Assembly: GCA_017411385.1 (NCBI GenBank)
Contig: JAFQQF010000016.1
Span: 62,001 to 126,000 of the forward strand
Reading direction: 5' to 3'
Source: Ruminococcus sp.
Lineage (GTDB): Bacteria; Bacillota; Clostridia; Oscillospirales; Acutalibacteraceae
DNA length: 64,000 nt
The position numbers and the translations under genes are program-made. Positions within the stretch are counted from its first letter, which is position 1. The number at the start of each line of letters is the position of its first letter. Positions 50,352 to 58,000 of the stretch are shown here, in pieces. The notes beneath the pieces are model-generated. The model searched no databases. It was given only the letters and a program-made list of their open reading frames with translations, and was not told the DNA's origin.

Positions 50352-52943
50352 ATGAGCAACGAACCCAAGGATATACCAACAGGCACTTCAGACCACACTA
50401 TAGACTCCATTATTGAAGAAGCAAGATTTCTTTCCGAGCAGGAGAAAATGGCAAAGGAAGCCGTAAAGCTCAGCGGCGGCCCTAAGATGGAGGAAATATA
50501 CAGCAACAAGAGCAAAGAGGTAAGGCTCACAAATCAGAGTCCTCTTGACGTTGAGAGTGAATACGAGCCCTCACCTTCAGCAGAAGAAGCTTCCCCCGAG
50601 GCCGAAGCCTCAGAGCAAATCAAAGAGGAAGAAAAGGAACCTGAAATCGATACCGTAGTGACCCTTTCTCCTGAGTATGACGAGGGCACCACTATCTCTG
50701 AGGATATTATTGACGAGGTGGACTCCTTCAAGGTCCGCTCCATACATATGCAGGATGTTGACACCATCGACATCGCACTTGACGAGGAAACCACAGAGGA
50801 AAAGAAAATCACACCTTCAGAAGCAGAGGCTTCCTCCGAAGAAAGCGAAGCCGAAGACAGCGACGGACTTAGCAATTTTGAGCGTCTTTTCGGTAAGCCC
50901 AAGCCCGTGGGTGCTGTGCAGACCGTTGTTTCCAAGGTACCTGTTTACCAGCACGAAAGTAAGGTTGAAAAGGTACATGTCCGCGCAGGAAAATTCTCTG
51001 CAGTTGTAGAAAACGAGTACAAAAAATACCTTGCTTCTCCCAACCCTGTTATCTCTCAGACCTTAAAGCCTGAGAAAGATGCTTCGCAGGAGAGCGAAGA
51101 TGAAAAGCCCACACCAAAGAAAATCGCCGCAGGAATCATAGGCAGGATTGTCAGCTTCTTCTCATCAAGCGAAGAAGACGAAAACGATGATTTCAGAGAA
51201 AAGACAATTCAGATTGAGGATTTCCGAAGCCATCAGGATGCAAAGAGCATTATGCACGAGGTAAACTCCAACATTCGCAAGATGTTTGTGAACAGCATCT
51301 TCACAGGCGCTCTCTTCCTGCTCACCCTTATTCTGACCATTGTCAGCCGTGTACTAAGCCCTGCCCTCTCCGAGAATTACGTTGCTTCTCTTATTTTGGC
51401 AATAGTAAACTTCCTGATGCTTTGTCTTTCCTGCTGGGTTAACCGAGTAACCATCTTAAACGGACTCTCTGCCTTCAAGAAATTCAAGGGCAATTCCGAC
51501 TCAGCGGCGGCAGTATGTGCTGTTGCCACCACCCTGCAGGGCATTGTTGCTCTGATTATCCCTGCAGAGTTTTTTGGTTCTTCCCAGTATATCTACTCAA
51601 CCCTCGCTACTCTGGCACTTTTACTCAACTGCCTTGGCAAGCTCTTTATGGTTATGAGGGTGAAGGACAACTTCAAATTTGTCACCAACAAAACCACTAC
51701 CGCATACGCGGCTAAAATTTACACAAACGAAGACGTTGCACGACAGCTTGTAAGCGGCACAACACAGGACAAGCCCATTATCGCCTACCAGCACGAAACT
51801 GATTTTATGAGCGACTTTTTGCGGCTTTCATACTCCCCCGACCCCTCGGAGGATATGGCAGGCAAGCTGGCTCCCGTCACACTTTTGTGCTCACTTTTTG
51901 TAGCAACTCTTTACGGCATAGTTGCAAAGGATTTCTGGGGTGCATTCTCCGCTTTTGCAGTTATGACCTGTATTTCGGCTCCCATAAGCAATCTGCTGGC
52001 AGTTAACCTGCCTATGCATATACTTTGCAAGGATACCCTTTCCAAAAACGCTATGATAAGCGGTTACCCTGCAGTTCGTCAGTTCTGCGACACCAAAGCT
52101 GTTATCTGTCAGGCTCGGGATTTGTACCCTGTGGACAGCATCACATTAAACGGCGTCAAAGCCTTCACAAATAACAAGGTTGAAGAAGCTATGCTTGCCG
52201 CCGCCGCTGTGCTCAAAGAAGCCCAGAATCCCATGGCAAGTGTATTTGACCACGTTGCACAAAACAGTCAAAAGTCCCTGCCCAAGGTTGAAAGCGTGCT
52301 CTACGAGGATCAGGCAGGTCTTGTGGGCTGGGTAAACGGTGAACGTATCCTTGTGGGAAACCGCTCTCTTCTTGAAAAATATGCAATCCAGACCCCCTCT
52401 GAGGAATTTGAAGAAAAGCAGAAGATTGACGGCAGACAGGTTACCTACCTTGCTCGCTCAGGCGAGCTTGTGGCAATGTTTGTCACCACTTATGCCACCA
52501 CTCTGAGAATCGCACAGCTTCTGCAGAAAGCCGAGGAAAACGGTATCAGCTTCCTTGTGCACACCACCGACTGCAACATTACCGGCGAAAAGATTGCCGA
52601 TGATTTCGGCATCTTCTTCAGAAGCGTAAAGGTTCTGCCCACAGGACTCGGCAATGTTTGTCAGGAGATTACCTCCCAAAAGGAAGACTCCAGCCGTGCT
52701 TACCTTGCAACCCGAGGCTCCTTTATGTCCTTCCTGCGTGCTGTATCCGGCTGCGTAAAGCTCAGAAGCAATACCTCTCTGGCTGTAATAATTCAGCTTA
52801 TCGGAGTTGTTTTGGGCGTTCTGCTTATGGCAAGCCTTGCACTCTTTGCAGGTGTGGGGGCACTTAAAAACCTTGAGGTACTTCTCTTTGCAGTGTTCTG
52901 GGCAGCAGCCGCTGTTGTGGTGCCTTTGCTTCAGAAACCGTAA
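50352..52943 (+). CDS. P-type-ATPase-like membrane protein lacking catalytic residues
   Basis: 863 aa. Residues about 1-305 are acidic and low-complexity. Membrane helices follow (two pairs near 320-400, another near 500-560), then a cytoplasmic region that follows the P-type ATPase layout. It has VICQARDLYP (584-593) where DKTGTLT should be, AAAVLKEAQNPMAS for the usual nucleotide-domain AA...HPLA, GWVNGERILVGNRSLL for G-V-G-dG..VLVGN, and HTTDCNITGEKIADDFGI for LTGDN...A..IA..GI. The phosphorylated Asp, TGD and GDGxND are all absent, so it cannot cycle as a pump. Two C-terminal helix pairs end it. I start at the ATG at 50352 after AAGGAAGTG, 34 bp past rlmB. Confidence 0.75.
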   Translation: MSNEPKDIPTGTSDHTIDSIIEEARFLSEQEKMAKEAVKLSGGPKMEEIYSNKSKEVRLTNQSPLDVESEYEPSPSAEEASPEAEASEQIKEEEKEPEIDTVVTLSPEYDEGTTISEDIIDEVDSFKVRSIHMQDVDTIDIALDEETTEEKKITPSEAEASSEESEAEDSDGLSNFERLFGKPKPVGAVQTVVSKVPVYQHESKVEKVHVRAGKFSAVVENEYKKYLASPNPVISQTLKPEKDASQESEDEKPTPKKIAAGIIGRIVSFFSSSEEDENDDFREKTIQIEDFRSHQDAKSIMHEVNSNIRKMFVNSIFTGALFLLTLILTIVSRVLSPALSENYVASLILAIVNFLMLCLSCWVNRVTILNGLSAFKKFKGNSDSAAAVCAVATTLQGIVALIIPAEFFGSSQYIYSTLATLALLLNCLGKLFMVMRVKDNFKFVTNKTTTAYAAKIYTNEDVARQLVSGTTQDKPIIAYQHETDFMSDFLRLSYSPDPSEDMAGKLAPVTLLCSLFVATLYGIVAKDFWGAFSAFAVMTCISAPISNLLAVNLPMHILCKDTLSKNAMISGYPAVRQFCDTKAVICQARDLYPVDSITLNGVKAFTNNKVEEAMLAAAAVLKEAQNPMASVFDHVAQNSQKSLPKVESVLYEDQAGLVGWVNGERILVGNRSLLEKYAIQTPSEEFEEKQKIDGRQVTYLARSGELVAMFVTTYATTLRIAQLLQKAEENGISFLVHTTDCNITGEKIADDFGIFFRSVKVLPTGLGNVCQEITSQKEDSSRAYLATRGSFMSFLRAVSGCVKLRSNTSLAVIIQLIGVVLGVLLMASLALFAGVGALKNLEVLLFAVFWAAAAVVVPLLQKP

Positions 52944-52986
52944 ACTGCACATACAATTACGTTTGAATAGTATAGGAGTTGATTAT

Positions 52987-53640
52987 ATGCTTATAGCACC
53001 CTCTCTTCTTTCCTGTGATTTTTCACGCTTTGGTGAAGAAATCAGCCGTATGGACAAGGCAGGAGCCGACTTTATGCATCTGGATGTTATGGACGGACAC
53101 TTTGTTCCCAACATCACCTTCGGCGCTCCTGTCATCAAATGGGTAAGAAAATACTCAGACAAAACCTTTGACGTTCACCTGATGATTTCCAACCCTCTTA
53201 AATATATTGACGACTTTGCCGATGCAGGTGCAGATATTATCACCTTCCACGTTGAAGCCGATTCCGATATTCAGGCAACCATCGATAAAATCAAGAGTCA
53301 CGGCATCAAAGCAGGCCTTGTAATCAAACCCAACACCCCTGCCGAGGTTGTATTCCCCTATCTGGACCAGCTTTATATGGTGCTCGTTATGACGGTTGAG
53401 CCGGGCTTTGGCGGACAGTCCTTTATGGAGGATATGCTCCCCAAGGTTACTGCTATCCGCAAAAAGGCAGAGCGTCAGGGGCTTTCCGATTTGCTGATAC
53501 AGGTTGACGGCGGTATCGGCGAGGGTAACATCCGCAAAGCTTATGAAGCAGGAGTTGACGTGTGCGTAGCAGGCACATCTGTTTTCAAGGCAGAAGACGC
53601 ATCCCTTGCCATAAAGAATATGAAAGACAAGTGCATCTGA
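52987..53640 (+). CDS. rpe: Ribulose-phosphate 3-epimerase
   Basis: 217 aa, full length. TIM-barrel enzyme of the pentose phosphate pathway interconverting ribulose-5-P and xylulose-5-P. Signatures are APSLLSCDFSRFGEEI, HLDVMDGHFVPNITFG, VHLMISNP, VEPGFGGQSF and VDGGIGEGNI. The start at 52987 follows AGGAG. The frame is open upstream into the preceding gene, but without the family N-terminus. Confidence 0.96.
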   Translation: MLIAPSLLSCDFSRFGEEISRMDKAGADFMHLDVMDGHFVPNITFGAPVIKWVRKYSDKTFDVHLMISNPLKYIDDFADAGADIITFHVEADSDIQATIDKIKSHGIKAGLVIKPNTPAEVVFPYLDQLYMVLVMTVEPGFGGQSFMEDMLPKVTAIRKKAERQGLSDLLIQVDGGIGEGNIRKAYEAGVDVCVAGTSVFKAEDASLAIKNMKDKCI

Positions 53641-53656
53641 TAATTCATAGCAACAA

Positions 53657-53690
53657 AAACCGCAAGGATTTTTAAAAGTCCTTGCGGTTT
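53657..53690. terminator. Terminator after rpe
   Basis: A perfect 12-bp stem AAACCGCAAGGA / TCCTTGCGGTTT with T-rich flanks on both strands. Confidence 0.85.
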
Positions 53691-53714
53691 ATTTTCGCCT
53701 TATGCTGTTTATAA

Positions 53715-53740
53715 AAATAAAAAAGCCGAGCCAATGCTCG
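53715..53740 (-). terminator. Terminator of the tRNA operon
   Basis: Minus strand CGAGC / GCTCG hairpin with an ATTG loop, then GCTTTTTTATTTTT. It is about 24 bp past tRNA-Leu. Confidence 0.65.
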
Positions 53741-53763
53741 ACATAAACACTTAAACCAATATG

Positions 53764-53850
53764 TGGTGCCGGTGACCGGACTTGAACCGGTACGATATTG
53801 CTACCGAGGGATTTTAAGTCCCTTGTGTCTGCCATTCCACCACACCGGCA
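53764..53850 (-). tRNA. tRNA-Leu (TAA anticodon)
   Basis: 87 nt with an encoded CCA. Acceptor TGCCGGT pairs with ACCGGCA. The anticodon loop CTTAAAA sits in an AGGGA/TCCCT stem and reads UUA. A long variable arm (type II) follows, then a T arm with GGTTCAAGTCC. Confidence 0.95.
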
Positions 53851-53859
53851 GATAAAAAA

Positions 53860-53934
53860 TGGTGACCCGGACGAGAATCGAACTCGTGTTACCGCCGTGA
53901 AAGGGCGGTGTCTTAACCTCTTGACCACCGGGCC
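53860..53934 (-). tRNA. tRNA-Glu (TTC anticodon)
   Basis: 75 nt with CCA. Acceptor GGCCCGG pairs with CCGGGTC. The anticodon loop CTTTCAC sits between CCGCC and GGCGG. Confidence 0.96.
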
Positions 53935-53937
53935 ACA

Positions 53938-54014
53938 TGGTAGCGGAAATAGGACTTGAACCTACGACACTTCGGGTATGAACCGAATGCTCTAGCCAAC
54001 TGAGCTATTCCGCC
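53938..54014 (-). tRNA. tRNA-Met (CAT anticodon, elongator type)
   Basis: 77 nt with CCA. Anticodon loop TTCATAC between TTCGG and CCGAA. The first acceptor pair and the anticodon stem (no run of three G-C pairs) are not those of an initiator. A lysidine-modified Ile tRNA cannot be ruled out by sequence alone, but elongator Met fits best. Confidence 0.9.
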
Positions 54015-54045
54015 ATATATGTGCTACACGAAAGTAGCAAAGATA

Positions 54046-54074
54046 ATTATATTCAAAAAGGTGCGTTTTGTCAA
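54046..54074 (-). promoter_or_regulatory. SigA-type promoter of the tRNA-Met-Glu-Leu operon
   Basis: Minus strand TTGACA (54069-54074), 17-bp spacer, TATAAT (54046-54051), a full consensus match. Confidence 0.9.
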
Positions 54075-54158
54075 GTGTTTTTTAAAATTTGCCATAAAAG
54101 ATTTTGTTATTCTGTATTCTTCCCGTTTTTTAAGACAAAATCCATTGGTCTGCAATTG

Positions 54159-54187
54159 TTGATTTTTTACATCTGATATGCTATATT
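54159..54187 (+). promoter_or_regulatory. SigA-type promoter of the first sulfatase-fold gene
   Basis: TTGATT (54159-54164), 17-bp spacer, TATATT (54182-54187). The leader is about 75 nt. Confidence 0.65.
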
Positions 54188-54271
54188 ATATAATGTATTA
54201 ATGTGGTTTTTAAGCCTTATATTTCTTATCGAAAATCAGCAAATCAACTCACCTTAGAAAGGATGATTCTC

Positions 54272-56077
54272 TTGTCTGAAAACACTGCTTGCGAAAAAGC
54301 CAAGGTAAGCTTCAAAGAAAAATTCGGCATTACAGGCAAAAAGGTGCTCACATCCCTGCTTGCAGGCTTTACTGTACCCTTCGTTTTGCTTATCTGCTCA
54401 ACCTTCAGCGTGTATTTTTCAAACGCTTCCGAGTTTCCCTTTGCTCTGTCGGATTTTGCACCCACCTTTATTCTGATTGCTTTGGGTGTATTTGTTGTTC
54501 TGAGCCTTTTACTCCTGCTCACAAAAGGTATTCCACGACAGCTTATTTTTACCCTTTGCGCCTTCCTTGTGACTGCAGCATACATTCAGAGTACCATTAC
54601 AAACCTCACCTTCAAGGGTATGCCCGGTGACGGAAATGTGGCAAAAACCCCTGCACTTACAATAATCCTCAATTTTGCTGTGTGGGTTGCCTTATTCGGT
54701 GTGTTTGTGTGGTTCGGTCTTCTCAGCAAGCACGCTGTCACAGGCAGAAATATTATGTCTTTTCTCCTTGTGCTTGTTCTTGTTATGCAGACCGTGGGAG
54801 TGCTTCCTGCTGCTATCGAATATGCAACCAAAGAGCCCGACTCTCAGACTGAGGTTACCGATACTACCGAGCCTGCACCAGAGGCTGACAATACCGATGA
54901 TACCCCTCAGGTTTATCTCACAACCAACAATATGTTTCAGGTTTCCACCAAAGACAACATCATTGTATTCATCCTTGACCGTATGGACAACGAGTTCCTT
55001 CAGGAGTTCCTCAACTCAGGCTCACCCTACATTGATAACCTTGACGGCTTCACCTGTTACACAGACAATATAGCAACCTACCCCAGAACTTATCCCGCTA
55101 TAACCTCTATGCTTTCGGGCATCAACACAGACTATACCCTGAACCGCGAGGATTACTTTGAGTATGCCTACACTAATTCTGACTTTCTCAAAGATTTGAA
55201 GGCAAACGATTACAACGTTAACCTTTACATTTCACCCTTCTATTCCTACACCGATGCAAGCGACTTCGGTGACATTGTTACCAACACCTCTCTTGCAAAG
55301 GGCTATACCATCACCTCAAACGCAGAGCTTACAAGCAAGATGTTTGAGCTTTCCGCCTACTTCTGGGCACCCGAGATTTTCAAGTCAACCACTCTCTCCT
55401 CGGGCTCATTCAAGGAAATAGTACAGCTTAACGGTGATGCTCCTCAGTATGATATGACAGGCACCAGCGACCCTGAGGTATTCAAAGCTTTCACCGAATC
55501 GGGTATCACCTCCCAGAGTCAAAAGAACAACTTCACCTTCCTGCACTTAAGAGGAAGCCACGCTCCCACATCAATGGATAAAGACGGTAATCTGGTAGGT
55601 TACGGTCAGGTTTCCATTCTTGAACAAACAACAGGTTGTTTCAATCTGATTTCTCAGTATATCGACCAGATGAAGAAATTGGGCGTCTACGAGGATGCTA
55701 CCATCATCATCACAGGCGACCACGCTTCCATCACAAGCGACACCGAGCTTTACGAAAAGCCCATGCTTACAGGTCTTCTTGTAAAAGAAAAAGGCCAGCA
55801 CTCAGAGCCTCTAAAGACCAACAATGCTCAGGTTTCTCAGGACAACTTACTTGCAACCATTGTAAAATCTGCGCAGCTCGAAACCACAACAGATTACGGC
55901 AGAGCTTACTCAGAGGTTCCTGAGGATGAAGTGGTTACCAGAACTCACTACTTCCAGCTTTTCTCAGGCACTCACCGTGAAGACGAAAACGTAACCTACA
56001 AAATCACAGGCAAGGGAAGCGACTTTTCCAACTGGGAGGTTACCGACCGCGAGCTCATAGGTTTTATGTATAAATAA
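54272..56077 (+). CDS. Membrane sulfatase-fold phosphotransferase/hydrolase (LtaS-like architecture), paralogue 1
   Basis: 601 aa. Five predicted helices (about 24-46, 54-78, 82-102, 120-142 and 152-172) are followed by a sulfatase/alkaline-phosphatase-fold domain outside the membrane. Metal-site and catalytic motifs are visible: NIIVFILDRMDNEF (first Asp), TYPRTYPAITSMLSG (putative nucleophile T273), FLHLRGSHAP and IIITGDHAS. The architecture is that of lipoteichoic-acid synthases and phosphoglycerol or phosphoethanolamine transferases. The acceptor is unknown. The best start is the TTG at 54272, eight bases after AAAGGA; the ATG at 54263 abuts that site. A paralogue follows. Confidence 0.82.
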   Translation: MSENTACEKAKVSFKEKFGITGKKVLTSLLAGFTVPFVLLICSTFSVYFSNASEFPFALSDFAPTFILIALGVFVVLSLLLLLTKGIPRQLIFTLCAFLVTAAYIQSTITNLTFKGMPGDGNVAKTPALTIILNFAVWVALFGVFVWFGLLSKHAVTGRNIMSFLLVLVLVMQTVGVLPAAIEYATKEPDSQTEVTDTTEPAPEADNTDDTPQVYLTTNNMFQVSTKDNIIVFILDRMDNEFLQEFLNSGSPYIDNLDGFTCYTDNIATYPRTYPAITSMLSGINTDYTLNREDYFEYAYTNSDFLKDLKANDYNVNLYISPFYSYTDASDFGDIVTNTSLAKGYTITSNAELTSKMFELSAYFWAPEIFKSTTLSSGSFKEIVQLNGDAPQYDMTGTSDPEVFKAFTESGITSQSQKNNFTFLHLRGSHAPTSMDKDGNLVGYGQVSILEQTTGCFNLISQYIDQMKKLGVYEDATIIITGDHASITSDTELYEKPMLTGLLVKEKGQHSEPLKTNNAQVSQDNLLATIVKSAQLETTTDYGRAYSEVPEDEVVTRTHYFQLFSGTHREDENVTYKITGKGSDFSNWEVTDRELIGFMYK

Positions 56078-56084
56078 TTCAAAA

Positions 56085-56115
56085 AAACGCCGAATGTTCA
56101 CCCTCGGCGTTTTTT
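56085..56115 (+). terminator. Terminator between the two sulfatase-fold genes
   Basis: Stem AAACGCCGA / TCGGCGTTT, then a T-run. It gives each paralogue a separate 3' end. Confidence 0.85.
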
Positions 56116-56153
56116 CTTAAGCTTTATCTATATGCTAAGAAAGGGTGAGTTTT

Positions 56154-57890
56154 TTGAAAACAACTGACACTATATCAAGTAAACAGGATAAAAGGATGTT
56201 TCGCAGTAAAAGTCAGATTCTCCGCTCTCTGCTGACAGGCTTTGCTGTTCCTTTTTTGCTCCTTATCTGCTCAGCACTCAGCGTTTATTTCAGCAATGCT
56301 GAGGAGTTTGTTTTTCAAGTCAAGGATTTTCTGCCTGCATATATTATCCTGTCCCTTGCAATGTTCATTGCAATTTCAGCGGTGCTGATACTTACCAAGG
56401 GATGGCTCCACAATGCATTATTTTCTCTGTGTGCAGGAGGTATAATCTGCTCCTACATCCAGACCTTTTCAACAACCCTCAGCTTTCAGGGCTTGCCCGG
56501 CGACGGCACAGCCTTGCCTCCGTCACAAACTCAGAAGATAATCAACCTGATTGTGTGGATTGTATTGCCGGCAACCATTCTGATTTTGAGCTTTTTCTTT
56601 TCAAAAACAAAGATATTCACAAACATTCTGTGTTTTCTGATTATTCTTGTGACCTTTATGCAGGTTGTGAGCCTTGTGCCCACAGCAATTGAAGCCTCAC
56701 AAAAAAGCAAAGACTCCGAAAGCTACTACTTGTCCGAAGAAAATCTCCTTGAGCTTTCTTCAAAGGATAACATCATTGTCTTTGTGCTTGACTGCTTTGA
56801 CAGAAATTTCTATCTTGACCTTGTAGAAAATCACCCCGAAATCACCGAAGAATTCAAAGGCTTCACATATTACGACGACAATATCGCATCCTATCCGCGA
56901 ACCTTTCCTGCGACGGTTTCTATGATAAGCGGTATGAACACAGATTTTTCCCTGTCAAGAAAGGATTACTTCAAGGAAGCCTACAGCACATCACCCCTTC
57001 TTAAGGACTTGAAGGACAACAACTACAAAATCAATCTTTATACACCCTCATTCCACGGCTATGACAACGCGGATGTGTTTGAGGGCAGGGTTGACAACGT
57101 ATGCCTTTCAAAGGGCAGTCGCGTAACCTCCGAGGTTGGCTTTCTAAAGAGAATGCTTCTGCTTTCCTCTTACTTCTGGCTTCCCGATTTTATGAAATCC
57201 GAAACAATCTCGGCAAACTCCTTCAACGAGGTTGTCACCCTTGACGGCGAAGTGCCTAAGTATAATATCACCAACGACACAGATGCACGTATTTACGAGG
57301 AGCTTCTCCAAAAGGGACTCACCACACAGAGCGAAGAAAACACCTTCACCTTCCTGCACATACGAGGTTGTCACTCGCCCTATGCTATGAACGAAAACTG
57401 CAAGGTGCAAACACCGGGAAGTGTAACTGCTTCCCAGCAGACCCGCGGAGCTTTCAAGCTTATCTGCGAGTACCTAAGACAAATGAGGGAGCTTGGCATT
57501 TACAAAAACTCCACCATTATCATCACAGGCGACCACGCAGACCTTAAATTCAACTCCACCGAATATACCGAGCCTATGCTCACCGCTTTGCTTGTAAAGA
57601 ACAAGGGCGAGGACAGCACTCCTCTTAAAACGAGCTACGCACCTGTATCACAGGCAAATCTTCACGCATCTATCGCAAAGGGTGCTCAGCTTGACTCCTC
57701 ACACGATTACGGCAAAGCCTATGATGAAATTGACGAAAACGAAACCGTTACCCGTGTGCATTATTTTCAGCTTCACACAGGCAGCGAGCGTAAAGACAAA
57801 AATATTACATACAACATCACAGGTACAGGCACTGACTTTGCAAACTGGGAAATAATTTCAAAGGAAGAAATCGGCTACACCTACAAATAA
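56154..57890 (+). CDS. Membrane sulfatase-fold phosphotransferase/hydrolase, paralogue 2
   Basis: 578 aa. Same plan as its neighbour: five N-terminal helices, then NIIVFVLDCFDRNF, SYPRTFPATVSMISG (putative nucleophile T250), FLHIRGCHSPY and IIITGDHAD. Large stretches align without gaps, so the pair arose by tandem duplication and then diverged, mostly in the 20-residue linker after the last helix, which is shorter here. The start is the TTG at 56154 after AAAGGGTGAG, the same usage as paralogue 1; a GTG at 56145 abuts the ribosome site. Only 76 bp separate the genes. Confidence 0.82.
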   Translation: MKTTDTISSKQDKRMFRSKSQILRSLLTGFAVPFLLLICSALSVYFSNAEEFVFQVKDFLPAYIILSLAMFIAISAVLILTKGWLHNALFSLCAGGIICSYIQTFSTTLSFQGLPGDGTALPPSQTQKIINLIVWIVLPATILILSFFFSKTKIFTNILCFLIILVTFMQVVSLVPTAIEASQKSKDSESYYLSEENLLELSSKDNIIVFVLDCFDRNFYLDLVENHPEITEEFKGFTYYDDNIASYPRTFPATVSMISGMNTDFSLSRKDYFKEAYSTSPLLKDLKDNNYKINLYTPSFHGYDNADVFEGRVDNVCLSKGSRVTSEVGFLKRMLLLSSYFWLPDFMKSETISANSFNEVVTLDGEVPKYNITNDTDARIYEELLQKGLTTQSEENTFTFLHIRGCHSPYAMNENCKVQTPGSVTASQQTRGAFKLICEYLRQMRELGIYKNSTIIITGDHADLKFNSTEYTEPMLTALLVKNKGEDSTPLKTSYAPVSQANLHASIAKGAQLDSSHDYGKAYDEIDENETVTRVHYFQLHTGSERKDKNITYNITGTGTDFANWEIISKEEIGYTYK

Positions 57891-57909
57891 AGTATCCAAT
57901 ACAAAACTC

Positions 57910-57943
57910 AACCCCCGATTGAATTACTCAATCGGGGGTTTTG
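57910..57943. terminator. Bidirectional terminator between paralogue 2 and nifJ
   Basis: A perfect 13-bp stem AACCCCCGATTGA / TCAATCGGGGGTT with a 5-nt loop, between two convergent genes. Confidence 0.9.
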
Positions 57944-58000
57944 TGTAGCTTAAACCGCTTTATTTATTTTGTATAAGGAAGACAATTGCTTCACAGTAAA

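Noticed and set aside
53938-54014. Initiator tRNA-fMet
   Set aside because: The anticodon stem lacks the three consecutive G-C pairs and the acceptor end pairs normally; elongator Met fits better.
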